From Edaphobacter paludis (lineage in GTDB: Bacteria > Acidobacteriota > Terriglobia > Terriglobales > Acidobacteriaceae), in assembly GCF_039993895.1 (NCBI RefSeq), contig NZ_CP121194.1:3472001-3536000 (forward strand): DNA of 64,000 nucleotides. Direction: 5' to 3'. This document shows positions 28,477 to 36,995 of this stretch, one piece after another (within the stretch, counting starts at the first letter, position 1; the number at the start of each line of letters is the position of its first letter). Made by a program: the position numbers and the translations under genes. The notes under the pieces were generated by a model. That model made no database searches and was not told the DNA's origin. It saw only the letters and a program-made list of their open reading frames with translations.

Positions 28477-29532
28477 TTAACTCTTCGATTTGTCTTTCGA
28501 ACCTTCGTCGTGGCTCTTCTCGCGAGGCTTCACCGTCGAGCGGACGACCATGATCTTGTTCAACGCATCGAACCAGAAGGGTGCTCCGAGAGAGATAGCA
28601 ATGGCGGTGAGAAACCAACCGAGCAGCATGCTTGGCCGAGCAGTAATCCAGTCGAAACACTTAGCAATTTTTTCTCGAGGAGTTTTTGCGTTCGGATCGC
28701 CCGGTGGCCAGCCAACTGGAATTCCCAGATCGTTTATCTCGTCGAACGAATGCTTTGCTTCGTTGATTCTTTTGTCAATGGTTTCACCTGTGCCGTCATT
28801 GGGGCCCGTGGGATTTTTGGTCGCTTCCGCAGCGGCAACTATCGATTGGCGCATCGTAGAGTCTTTGGAGAGCTGCCTGACGATTCGGATGGTATCGGCG
28901 TTCATGGCCACGGCCATAACGAGCCCAATCCCGAAAAGGACCCGCAGTGTCCGGTATTTGTACCAGCCAGAGACCCGATCCATCGCGCTGTTGTACCAGG
29001 CTTCTACGCTCTTCTGGAGCTTTGTGGCATCGTCTCCAGCCATCGCGATCATTGACATCAGCGGTTTACCCACCTTCTCGGTATCGGCATTTTCGGCCAA
29101 GGCGGTCGCAGCAGTTTTGAACGCCTGGGTGATTGTCGCGGTCTGCTGGACAATTGTGGGCACCAGACCGCCGCCGACTGGAGGAACCTGAGCCGCGTGA
29201 GGCTTGAGCTCCGAAAAGGGTTGGGCGATGGAATCGAGCAATGCAATCGCAAAGTTTTCGGATGGAATATAAGAGGGCAGATTCCTGCGCTTCTTCTTGG
29301 GATCGAACTCTCCTCGAAATAAGCCGTAGACCTGTCCGTGGTTATAGACCTTTTGCACGAGGCCGGTCACCGATTCATCACTGAGGAGGGTTTGAATCCC
29401 GAGCAGCAATTCCTTTCCCCTCATGTTGAGCGAAGAGAGGATGAGTTCGGCAATCGTGGTCGCAAAGACACTGAGGAGCAGAAATATGAATACCACTCCG
29501 ATGGCTATGTCTAGCATCGAAGATCCGAACAT
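28477..29532 (-). CDS. conserved integral membrane protein, function unknown
   Basis: The 351-residue protein has an N-terminal membrane helix (LDIAIGVVFIFLLLSVFATTIAELI), a central helix (VLFGIGLVMAVAMNADTI) and a C-terminal helix (MLLGWFLTAIAISLGAPFWFDALNK). A long soluble region lies after the first helix, and the tail is Lys/Ser-rich and basic. Motifs such as LPSYIPSENFAIALLDSI and GAPFWFDALNK recur in uncharacterised bacterial membrane proteins as far as I recall, but no function is established. It is upstream of and in the same direction as the 1452-residue membrane protein, so the two could form one module at the inner membrane. Confidence 0.75.
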   Translation of the reverse strand: MFGSSMLDIAIGVVFIFLLLSVFATTIAELILSSLNMRGKELLLGIQTLLSDESVTGLVQKVYNHGQVYGLFRGEFDPKKKRRNLPSYIPSENFAIALLDSIAQPFSELKPHAAQVPPVGGGLVPTIVQQTATITQAFKTAATALAENADTEKVGKPLMSMIAMAGDDATKLQKSVEAWYNSAMDRVSGWYKYRTLRVLFGIGLVMAVAMNADTIRIVRQLSKDSTMRQSIVAAAEATKNPTGPNDGTGETIDKRINEAKHSFDEINDLGIPVGWPPGDPNAKTPREKIAKCFDWITARPSMLLGWFLTAIAISLGAPFWFDALNKIMVVRSTVKPREKSHDEGSKDKSKS

Positions 29533-29790
29533 AAGCGCCGACCTCGAATTCCATTTGCAGAGCGCTTCGCTTCATGTGGTTGAGCGAAACGAGAACTGCA
29601 ACAGAGTTATGTAACGACCTAACCTAGGGCCCGGGGTGGAGCGAATCAACATACGTTCGGGGAGGAGCCAATGTCAAGGATTTCGTGGTGTGCGTGTGTG
29701 CCCGATATCGTAGCCTCTATGGTGCAAGTTCCCGTAGACAATCGGGCAATGTTGCCGCATACTGTCTGTTCATCAAAACAGGTGAACGGC
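29533..29790. other. divergent intergenic region
   Basis: This stretch separates the minus-strand membrane protein pair from the plus-strand phospholipase operon and must hold promoters for both. An in-frame start at 29671 would extend the phospholipase by 40 residues, but that sequence has no family resemblance. Confidence 0.35.
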
Positions 29791-31023
29791 ATGATGCCTG
29801 ATAAGTCAAAGCCCGGAATACAGAACCTCAGGCATGTTGTCGTCCTAATGATGGAGAACCGCTCCTTCGACCACATGCTGGGTGACCTTACTAAGACGAA
29901 CCCCGCCATTGACGGTATCAAGGGAACTGAGTCCAACCCTGACACGACCGGCGTTCAAATCCCCGTTCAACCGCTGGCGGAATATCAAAGTCAACTCGAT
30001 CCCGACCCAAACCACCACTTCGCCGCCGTCAACCTGCAGATATTCGATGACCCCCTCAACGGTCCGCCTCTGCCGCCCACCATGCAGGGCTTCGTCAAGA
30101 GCTATTTCAACCAGCAGCAGAACGTCGCCCACTCCCACGACATCCTTTACTACTTCACACGAGACAAGCTCCCCGTCCTCACTACCCTTGCGACCGAATT
30201 CGCAGTCTTCAACCGCTGGTTTGCCTCCATCCCCGGTCCCACCATCTGCAATCGTGCCTTCGCCCACTACGGTACCTCCTTTGGTCAGGTCAGCATGGAC
30301 GTCTTCTACGAGGGCAAGCAATACAAGAGCATCTACAACCGCATGCTCGACGCGGGCCGCACCGTCAAGCTGTTCTATTACGACACGGCCAGTTCAACCA
30401 TGGAGGTCGTCAACCTCCTGCAGAACGAACCCAGTCTCTTCGGAACCTTCAGTGATTTTCTCCGCGCCTGCGATCAGAACGCGCTGCCCGATTACTGCTT
30501 CATCGAACCCAACTACACCGACCACGATGCTCCGGACGGCAGCGGCGAAGCCATCGCGTGCGATCAGCACCCCGACCATGACGTCCGCGCCGGCGAGCAA
30601 TTCATCGCCACCATCTACAACAAGATCCGAGAAAATCCTGCGCTTTGGTCCACCACTGCTCTTCTGATCGTCTATGACGAACACGGCGGGATCTACGACC
30701 ACGTTTCCCCACCCGCCTGCACCTCAGACGGCTTCGTCGCACAGCCAAGCGAAACCGGAACCCACGACGCGTTTCACTTTGATCGCCTCGGTGTACGCGT
30801 CCCCGCCATTCTCGTCTCCCCCTGGGTCCCGAAAGGCACTGTCATCAATGACGTGTTCGAGCACGCCTCCATCCCCGCCACCGTGACCCAGTGGTTTATC
30901 CCGAACTTCGACGCCACCCATGCTCGCTCTCCCCGCGAAATCGCCTCCAACACCTTCCTCGACCATCTCTCACTCAACACCGTGCGAGACAGCAACGACT
31001 GTCCCGACTTCCAACTCAGCTGA
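29791..31023 (+). CDS. phosphoesterase/phospholipase C family (AcpA/PLC-like)
   Basis: A 410-residue product is read from one of two adjacent ATGs (29791/29794); the upstream frame is open to 29671. The signature sequences of the bacterial phospholipase C/acid phosphatase family are complete. They are LRHVVVLMMENRSFDHMLGDL at the N-terminus, then NRWFASIPGPTICNRAFAHYGTS, FIEPNYTDHDAPDG and LLIVYDEHGGIYDHVSPP, and RVPAILVSPWVPKGTVI near the C-terminus. No signal peptide is obvious, unlike many secreted relatives. Substrates could be phospholipids or other phosphate esters. It is the first gene of a plus-strand operon with a small unknown protein, an outer-membrane barrel and a flavoprotein. 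Confidence 0.88.
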   Translation: MMPDKSKPGIQNLRHVVVLMMENRSFDHMLGDLTKTNPAIDGIKGTESNPDTTGVQIPVQPLAEYQSQLDPDPNHHFAAVNLQIFDDPLNGPPLPPTMQGFVKSYFNQQQNVAHSHDILYYFTRDKLPVLTTLATEFAVFNRWFASIPGPTICNRAFAHYGTSFGQVSMDVFYEGKQYKSIYNRMLDAGRTVKLFYYDTASSTMEVVNLLQNEPSLFGTFSDFLRACDQNALPDYCFIEPNYTDHDAPDGSGEAIACDQHPDHDVRAGEQFIATIYNKIRENPALWSTTALLIVYDEHGGIYDHVSPPACTSDGFVAQPSETGTHDAFHFDRLGVRVPAILVSPWVPKGTVINDVFEHASIPATVTQWFIPNFDATHARSPREIASNTFLDHLSLNTVRDSNDCPDFQLS

Positions 31024-31041
31024 TTTGCAGGAGGCGTCATC

Positions 31042-31458
31042 ATGACCGCCATTCTTGTACCTGGGCCCCCGAAAGAATCCTTCAACAAACACCGCCCTCT
31101 CTCCGACCTGCTTCTGTCGCAGGTCAAGCATTTCCAGCACGTCGAGGCCAAACTCGACCCGTCATTACGCACGAACTTCTCCCCGCGGGACGTGCTCACA
31201 GAGAACACAGCAGCCCAATACATCGCCCAGATGACCAACATCCTGCGAGGCCTCGCCCCAGTAAAGGCCGCACCCGACGGTCCCATTCCCGTTCCATTAC
31301 AATCCAAAGTCGCCACAAAGCCCATTCGGCCTTCCAGTGGAATTCCCCTTGCCGCCGCTGCGGACCCAACCGTGAACAGCAAACCCGGCTCCGCTACACC
31401 GACACAAGCCGAACCCAACAAGCGCAAGTCGCCTCGGCGCTCGGGCAGGAAGCCGTGA
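31042..31458 (+). CDS. hypothetical protein, 138 residues, Pro/Ala/Lys-rich C-terminus
   Basis: AGGAGG lies about 8 bases before the ATG, a very strong Shine-Dalgarno. The first 75 residues look folded (PLSDLLLSQVKHFQHVEAKL, TAAQYIAQMTNILRGL, mostly helical). The rest is low-complexity and strongly basic at the end (NKRKSPRRSGRKP). There is no signal peptide or membrane segment. Its TGA overlaps the GTG of the barrel gene (GTGA at 31455-31458), so it is translated with the operon. I do not recognise the family; the size and context suggest an accessory protein of the phospholipase or flavoenzyme. Confidence 0.7.
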   Translation: MTAILVPGPPKESFNKHRPLSDLLLSQVKHFQHVEAKLDPSLRTNFSPRDVLTENTAAQYIAQMTNILRGLAPVKAAPDGPIPVPLQSKVATKPIRPSSGIPLAAAADPTVNSKPGSATPTQAEPNKRKSPRRSGRKP

Positions 31459-32885
31459 GGGACCCCGCGCGTTCCTTGCTCATCACCCGGCTTGCGCTCG
31501 TCGTCATAGCCCTCGGGGTGGTGCCATCACTGGCGCAGTCCGGCAATGAGAGCCGCGTCCACTCGGACTTCCGTCGCGAGGGCGAAGCCCTGCAATCGTG
31601 CAAGACCTTCACCTTCGGCAATCTCGCCAACTGCGCGGAGACTGCCGCCACCGGCCAGCCCATGCACGTCGCAGTCGGCAGCCTCGCCCCTCAGAACGGC
31701 GTCGCCGCCGGTCTGGCATTCGTTGAACACAAAGATTTTATCTCAGATTGGCGACTCAACTGGGATCTTGACGCCGTCGCCAGCGGCAACGGCTCCTGGC
31801 GAGCTGGCTCGTATATGAAAGCCTACCGCCAGCCCGGCGGCAAGATCATCGTCGTATACCCCGGAACCACTTCTCCACCAAAGCACAACCCCCTCTACCG
31901 CACTGCTCCGCTCTTCAATCTTTACGCAGAGACCACGTCGCTCAACCTGATCTACTACTACGGCCTGGGACCCCACACCCTCCCGGCGGCACGCAGCTTC
32001 TTCGGCCTCACACAGACCATCCTTGGCACCAACGCAATCGTGCCTCTTGCTGGCAAGGCCGGCCTCTCGATCATCGGCGAGCTCAATGGCCGCTTCCCTC
32101 AACTGCGTGGCAACCGGAACGGAGGCAGCCCGTCCATCGAACAGGTCTACAACGAATCCACAGCTCCGGGTCTCACCAATCAACCCGGATATTTCCAAGC
32201 CGGTGAAGGTCTCCGCCTCCGTCCCTCTCTCTTTCGCGATACGCTACGCCTTAATTACCTTTTGCAGTTCCAGCAGTTCGTCGCCGCCTCCAACTCGCAC
32301 TACAGCTTTCGGCGCTGGACCACCGACCTGAACCACACCATTCCTCTGTACCGAAATGTGCGGCTCACCCAGGCCAACGACCAGAACGGACCAGACAGCT
32401 GCTCTATCAGTTCCTCGAATACGAATTGCCCCCGCGTCTCCCTTACGCAGAATCTCGAAGGCTCCATCAACGTTCGCCTCCTGATGACAGGCTCTATAGC
32501 GAGCGCCGGAAGCGTGGTTCCCTTCTACTTCGATCCCACCATTGGCGGCTCCGACCTCAACGGACAACCCATCCTGGCCAGCTATCCCGACTACCGCTTC
32601 CGAGCCCCCAACCTTCTGCTCCTGCGCGGAACCTTCGAGCACTCCCTGGGCAAACTCCCCGCAGGGTTTCTCTTCTCCGTCGACGAGGCGAAGGTCGGCC
32701 TCAACCGCAGTGACATCTCCTTCGATCACCTGCAGCATACCTACACAGCTGGTCTCACACTCCACGCCGGGGGTCTTCCGGTCGTCTACCTGCTCTTCGC
32801 GTGGGGTGGCAACGAGGGCCATCACACGACGGCCAGCATCAGCAACGTTCTTCTGGGCGGTTCTTCGCGACCCTCCCTTTTCTAA
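31455..32885 (+). CDS. putative outer-membrane beta-barrel protein
   Basis: A 476-residue product is read from the GTG that overlaps the preceding stop; an upstream open extension to 30891 runs through two other genes and is not coding. The signal peptide is LLITRLALVVIALGVVPSLAQ. A globular N-terminal part is followed by alternating strands (LNLIYYYGLGPHT, GLSIIGELNGRFPQL, LLLLRGTFEHSLGKLPAGFLFSVDEAKVGL, HTYTAGLTLHAGGLPVVYLLFAWGG). The chain ends in a terminal Phe (SRPSLF). The pattern resembles the C-terminal barrel of surface-antigen/BamA-like proteins, but no POTRA domains are evident. Its role with a phospholipase-like and a desaturase-like enzyme is unknown. Confidence 0.68.
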   Translation: MRDPARSLLITRLALVVIALGVVPSLAQSGNESRVHSDFRREGEALQSCKTFTFGNLANCAETAATGQPMHVAVGSLAPQNGVAAGLAFVEHKDFISDWRLNWDLDAVASGNGSWRAGSYMKAYRQPGGKIIVVYPGTTSPPKHNPLYRTAPLFNLYAETTSLNLIYYYGLGPHTLPAARSFFGLTQTILGTNAIVPLAGKAGLSIIGELNGRFPQLRGNRNGGSPSIEQVYNESTAPGLTNQPGYFQAGEGLRLRPSLFRDTLRLNYLLQFQQFVAASNSHYSFRRWTTDLNHTIPLYRNVRLTQANDQNGPDSCSISSSNTNCPRVSLTQNLEGSINVRLLMTGSIASAGSVVPFYFDPTIGGSDLNGQPILASYPDYRFRAPNLLLLRGTFEHSLGKLPAGFLFSVDEAKVGLNRSDISFDHLQHTYTAGLTLHAGGLPVVYLLFAWGGNEGHHTTASISNVLLGGSSRPSLF

Positions 32886-32923
32886 GTTCTGGGTCTGATC
32901 TTCCGTGTAGTTGCGAGGCAAGC

Positions 32924-34549
32924 ATGTCTTATAAGATCGCAATTCTAGGTGGCGGTGTTGGCGGCCTCAGCGCCGCACACGAATTGATCGAGCGTGGATT
33001 CGCGGTCTCTGTGTTCGAGCGCAACCACGTCTTCGGAGGCAAAGCGCGGAGCCTATATGTCCCCAATTCCGGTACCGGCGGACGTCGTGACCTTCCCGGT
33101 GAGCATGGCTTCCGGTTCTTCCCCGCGTTCTACAAACATCTGCCGGACACCCTGAAGCGAATCCCGTTCCCGGGCAATGTAAGTGTCTTCAACAATCTCG
33201 TGCATGCGACGCGCATCGAGGTCGCACAGGCCGGGAAGCCGCCTCTGATCCTCACCGCAAGGCTGCCGCAAACTATGGAGGATTGGCTGCTCGCCTTCAA
33301 GGAACTCTTCGAAGGCATCGGCGTTCCCGACGACGAGGTGCTCTTCTTCGCCGACCGCCTGCTCACTCTTCTCACCAGTTGTCCTGAGCGCCGGGTATCG
33401 GAGTATGAACAGATATCGTGGTGGACCTTTGTCGCCGCCGCGAGCCACTCTGCCATCTATCAGACGCTCCTGGCAGAGGGCCTCACGCGATCTCTTGTAG
33501 CTGTCCGGGCTCAGGAGGGAAGCACACGGACCGTCGGATACATCCTTCTGCAATTGATCTTCGGCATCCTGACGTGGGGAGGATTCGACCGCCTGCTCAG
33601 CGGTCCGACAAGCGAAGTGTGGCTCTTGCCATGGGTACAGTACCTTTCCCAAAAGGGCGTCCAGTTTCAGCCCGACACCACCATCAAGGCCTTCAATAGC
33701 GATGCCAGTGGGCTCACCAGCGTCACCGTCGAGCAAGGTGGCCAGCAAGCCGAGATCTCGGCGGACTTCTACATCTCCGCCCTGCCAGTCGAGATCATGA
33801 CAGGTCTGGTCACCAGCGAGATGAAGACGCTGGCACCCTCGCTTGCACACCTTGACAGCCTCCGGACAGCATGGATGAACGGTATTCAATTCTTCCTCAA
33901 GCAGGATGTCCCGCTCGACTTCGGTCATACCCTCTATGCAGACTCGCCGTGGGCGCTCACCTCCGTGTCGCAAAGACAGTTCTGGCAACAGGCTAATCTT
34001 GCCGACTACGGAGACGGGCAGGTGGGCGGCCTTCTCTCTGCGGATATCTCCGACTGGGAGACGCCCGGCATCCTCTACGGCAAACCGGCAATGCAATGTA
34101 CCGCTCAGGAGATCAAGGATGAAGTCTGGGCACAGATGAAGGCCCACCTCAACGTCGCCGGAGCCGAGCCCATCCGCGACGACAATTTGCTCACCTGGTT
34201 CCTCGACCCCGACGTACAGTTCCCGAACCCTTCTGCAGTCACCAACCTCGAGCCGCTACTCATCAACACAGCAAACTCACTGCAATATCGTCCGAACGCG
34301 GCCACCGAAATACCGAACCTGTTTCTTGCTTCCGACTACGTGCGCACCTATACCGATCTTGCCTGCATGGAGGCGGCGAACGAGGCCGCCCGCCGTGCAG
34401 TCAATGCGATCCTCACGAAGACTGGCTCAACGCAGCCACCAGCCTCTTTATGGGAGATGCAGGAGCCTGATTGCTTCAAACCTCTGATCGAGTACGACCG
34501 TCTGCGATTTCGCATGGGCCTGTCCCACACAAGTATTGGACCGATCTAA
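32924..34549 (+). CDS. FAD-dependent amine-oxidase/phytoene-desaturase-like oxidoreductase
   Basis: A 541-residue product is read from the ATG at 32924, preceded by GAGG. The N-terminus is a perfect FAD-binding Rossmann motif (IAILGGGVGGLSAAHELIERGFAVSVFERNHVFGGKA) followed by GEHGFRFFPAFYKHLPDTL, typical of phytoene-desaturase and hydroxysqualene-dehydroxylase relatives. A C-terminal FAD segment is present (PNLFLASDYVRTYTDLACMEAANEAARRAVNAIL). The family oxidises isoprenoid or amine substrates. No phytoene or squalene synthase is nearby, so this is not an ordinary carotenoid cluster. It lies 38 bases downstream of the barrel gene and ends the operon. Confidence 0.85.
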   Translation: MSYKIAILGGGVGGLSAAHELIERGFAVSVFERNHVFGGKARSLYVPNSGTGGRRDLPGEHGFRFFPAFYKHLPDTLKRIPFPGNVSVFNNLVHATRIEVAQAGKPPLILTARLPQTMEDWLLAFKELFEGIGVPDDEVLFFADRLLTLLTSCPERRVSEYEQISWWTFVAAASHSAIYQTLLAEGLTRSLVAVRAQEGSTRTVGYILLQLIFGILTWGGFDRLLSGPTSEVWLLPWVQYLSQKGVQFQPDTTIKAFNSDASGLTSVTVEQGGQQAEISADFYISALPVEIMTGLVTSEMKTLAPSLAHLDSLRTAWMNGIQFFLKQDVPLDFGHTLYADSPWALTSVSQRQFWQQANLADYGDGQVGGLLSADISDWETPGILYGKPAMQCTAQEIKDEVWAQMKAHLNVAGAEPIRDDNLLTWFLDPDVQFPNPSAVTNLEPLLINTANSLQYRPNAATEIPNLFLASDYVRTYTDLACMEAANEAARRAVNAILTKTGSTQPPASLWEMQEPDCFKPLIEYDRLRFRMGLSHTSIGPI

Positions 34550-34732
34550 ATCTGATTCAGATCGGATTTGCAGCCGGCCAGCATCCGGAGTTGTTAGAGG
34601 CTGGATTGAATCGTGCGGAAGTGCTGGAGTACACTCTGTTTTTGCGCATCGAGACGAGGTCGGGACAGATTCCGGACTTTCTCACTTACACTTTCCTTCC
34701 TCCGAGATTTGTTTCCGCCTTTGGGAGGCATT

Positions 34733-35500
34733 CTGCGATCCATCTTCGTCAACTATCGAAGGAGCGATTCGGCGGGCGAAGCTGGCCGCCTCTTTGATGA
34801 TCTAACGTCGCACTTTAGCCCTGAGTCGGTATTTATGGACGTGGCGGGAATCGAGCCTGGGCGGGATTTCAGGAAGGCCATCGATCAGAGTGTGGCAACC
34901 TGCACTGTTGTGCTTGCGGTGATCGGGCAAGAGTGGCTGGACATGAGGGATTCTCATGGAGGTCGGCGCCTGGACGATGCAAGCGACTTCGTGCGGATCG
35001 AGCTTGCTTCGGCGCTTCGACGGGATATACCGGTGGTGCCCGTGCTGGTGCGCGGAGCGAAGATGCCCTCAGCGGAACAGCTTCCTGATGACCTGAAGGA
35101 ACTGGCTTATCGAAATGCGGTTGAATTAACCCACGCTCGCTGGAAGTCGGATGTCCACGTGCTACTCCAGGCCCTGCGGCCCTATCTTAACGTCGGAGAC
35201 GTGAGTGCGACTGTGGAGCATCGCGAGGACCGAGAAAGAGAGTTGGGTCGTCCCGTGGAAGAGGCGTCCGGGGAACACAGGACAGGCAGCAGATCCGATG
35301 CGGCCGCTTTGAAGTTCGAGCCACAGACGATGGAGCGCATCATCAAGGAACTCGCGGCATTTATCGGGCCGATCTCAGAGGTTGTCATAAAGCGGGCGGC
35401 GAAGCGATGTTCGTCGGTCGAGGAGCTTTACGAGATGGCGGCGCGTGAAATCGAAACAGAAGCAGACCGGGCGAAGTTCCTTCGGTCGTGCCGGAACTAG
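34733..35500 (+). CDS. TIR-domain protein with C-terminal helical domain
   Basis: The TIR domain begins at IFVNYRRSDSAGEAGRLFDDL and continues SVFMDVAGIEPGRDFRKAID and CTVVLAVIGQEWLD. A conserved Glu near residue 90 in FVRIELASALRRDIPVVPVLV sits where TIR NADases carry their catalytic Glu. A linker (residues 165-195) leads to a helical segment (ERIIKELAAFIGPISEVVIKRAAKRCSSVEELYEMAAREI). That segment resembles a small domain found at the C-terminus of other bacterial signalling proteins. Bacterial TIR proteins often consume NAD in antiphage defence. No ATG is suitable: GGGAGG at 34723-34728 is followed by CTG at 34733, which gives a start directly at the TIR domain. A GTG at 34613 would add 40 unrelated residues. 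Confidence 0.82.
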   Translation: MRSIFVNYRRSDSAGEAGRLFDDLTSHFSPESVFMDVAGIEPGRDFRKAIDQSVATCTVVLAVIGQEWLDMRDSHGGRRLDDASDFVRIELASALRRDIPVVPVLVRGAKMPSAEQLPDDLKELAYRNAVELTHARWKSDVHVLLQALRPYLNVGDVSATVEHREDRERELGRPVEEASGEHRTGSRSDAAALKFEPQTMERIIKELAAFIGPISEVVIKRAAKRCSSVEELYEMAAREIETEADRAKFLRSCRN

Positions 35501-35513
35501 GCTGGTCGTACGG

Positions 35514-36398
35514 CTACTCTTCTTCAAACATCTTGAGCGCTTTTGCAAGGCTAAGCTGCATCCGGTTGAAGGATGAGGCGACGGTTGCGATCTCGTCTTT
35601 GCCGTGGACTTTGATCGGAGGCACGTTCTTTTCGCCGCGGCTGACACGGTCGGCAGTCGTAGAGACTATCTTCAGCGGCCGAATCACGAACAGGTAGACA
35701 CCGGCGTCCAAGGCCAGAATGGCGACCACAAGTGTAAGGATGAGATAGAGCAGCAGCTGGTGATACGCGCGGTTGGCGATATCGATAGCAACCGTCATTG
35801 GCACGGAGACAATCTGAGCACCTACGATCTCATTGTTCTTCCATCCGAAACCGTTCGTCGAGCCGTAGACGGCGAGCATGGCTCGCGGAGCAGCGGATGG
35901 AACGCCGTGGCACTCAAGACAATCTGGACTCACCTTAATCGGATTCGCAATGTAAAGCGATTGGCCGGAGGGGGTTGAGCGCTGGCTCGTGATCTGTGGC
36001 TCACCATGGTTCCGAAGCTCGTTGATGATGTCGGCTTCCCAATCCGAGGCTCTGTCCTCGAGATTTGTAGGATTAAGTGTGGTTTCCCTATAAATGTAAT
36101 CGGCGTATTTGGGGTTGTCCTTGCGGAGATTATTGAAGGTGGTTGTGGCTGCATAAAAGGGAATGGTTTCGGAGAGAAAGTGTACCCGGTGCCTGGGGTT
36201 TTGCTGAAGAAGCGGGGACAGATCGGACGCGGTATAGTCGCGCACGGATTGGGCGCTGGCCAGCATCAACCGCGCCTGCTCGAGGACTTCCCGGCGCGCA
36301 TTCCGGATAAGGAAGGAATAGGCGAGATGAGAGATTAAGAGGCCACCCGCCGCGAAGATGACAAGCAGAATCAGATTGAATTTAGCCAGGAGTTTCAT
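35514..36398 (-). CDS. Tll0287-like (DUF3365) c-type haem sensor with HAMP domain
   Basis: The 294-residue protein has a membrane helix at 8-30 and a periplasmic DUF3365/Tll0287-type domain (residues 35-205) that includes ETTLNPTNLEDRASDWEADIINEL. A haem-binding CxxCH motif (PDCLECHG, near residue 162) follows. A second membrane helix comes next (LLLYLILTLVVAILALDAGVYLFVI) and then a HAMP domain (RPLKIVSTTADRVSRGEKNVPPIKVHGKDEIATVASSFNRM). The chain ends soon after HAMP, without a kinase, cyclase or methyl-accepting domain. It could sense redox state, oxygen or NO and act through a separate partner. It is convergent with the TIR gene and divergent from the DUF4231 gene. Confidence 0.85.
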   Translation of the reverse strand: MKLLAKFNLILLVIFAAGGLLISHLAYSFLIRNARREVLEQARLMLASAQSVRDYTASDLSPLLQQNPRHRVHFLSETIPFYAATTTFNNLRKDNPKYADYIYRETTLNPTNLEDRASDWEADIINELRNHGEPQITSQRSTPSGQSLYIANPIKVSPDCLECHGVPSAAPRAMLAVYGSTNGFGWKNNEIVGAQIVSVPMTVAIDIANRAYHQLLLYLILTLVVAILALDAGVYLFVIRPLKIVSTTADRVSRGEKNVPPIKVHGKDEIATVASSFNRMQLSLAKALKMFEEE

Positions 36399-36533
36399 GG
36401 GTGCTCGGCTCCATTCCGATTGAGACCACTCGAGAACGAATGAGTTACCGCACTGTTATAGCACCCAGTCAACCAGACCGCTGCTAAGAAATGCCGGATG
36501 TATATTGCAGGGAGCGTATCGAGGAGACCTCCC

Positions 36534-36995
36534 ATGGTTGAAACGACGGAATCGGTTATCGGCGACGATCCAATCTTTGACCGGCTCGAAGACCAGATCA
36601 AATGGTACGACCGGAAGAGCCGATCGGCGCAGCATATCTACAAGCGCGTCAAGGTGGTGGAAATCCTCGCGGCTGCAATTATCCCGTTGCTGGCAGGCTT
36701 GAATTTCCCGCACGATAAGTTGACGACCGCAGGTCTCGGCGTACTCATCACGGTCCTGGAAGGGATTCTCCATCTAAACCAGTACCAGCAGCTTTGGAGC
36801 ACGTATCGCTCTACCTGTGAAGCGCTGAAACATGAGAAGCACGTTTATCTGGGCAAAGCAGGACCCTATGCGGGACTGGCCGATCCGCACGCGCTACTCG
36901 CCGAACGAGTCGAGGCCTGCGTTTCGCAGGAACACGCGCAATGGAGCTCGATCCAGCAACCGACAGGGAAGGCGCAAAAGACCAACGAACCTTGA
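36534..36995 (+). CDS. DUF4231/SLATT-like two-transmembrane protein
   Basis: A 153-residue product is read from the ATG with GAGGAG 8 bases upstream; an earlier in-frame start at 36498 lacks a ribosome-binding site. An N-terminal soluble segment containing IKWYDRKSRSAQHIYKRVKVVE leads into two closely spaced hydrophobic helices (VVEILAAAIIPLLAGLNF and LTTAGLGVLITVLEGILHL). A helical tail follows (QLWSTYRSTCEALKHEKHVYLG). This pattern is that of DUF4231, a relative of the SLATT domains that act as predicted pore-forming effectors in nucleotide-signalling conflict systems. It is 133 bases upstream of the lysozyme gene. A defence-effector role is inference. Confidence 0.75.
   Translation: MVETTESVIGDDPIFDRLEDQIKWYDRKSRSAQHIYKRVKVVEILAAAIIPLLAGLNFPHDKLTTAGLGVLITVLEGILHLNQYQQLWSTYRSTCEALKHEKHVYLGKAGPYAGLADPHALLAERVEACVSQEHAQWSSIQQPTGKAQKTNEP

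Noticed and set aside
30891..31454. Upstream extension of the barrel gene
   Set aside because: It runs through the phospholipase and 138-residue genes in another frame; the GTG at 31455 is coupled to the preceding stop and followed by a signal peptide.
33053..34147. 364-codon minus-strand ORF
   Set aside because: It is antisense to the FAD-dependent oxidoreductase and has no domain features.
36534..36995. Holin for the neighbouring lysozyme
   Set aside because: The protein has two membrane helices and a position like a holin, but its sequence pattern fits DUF4231/SLATT better and it is longer than typical small holins.
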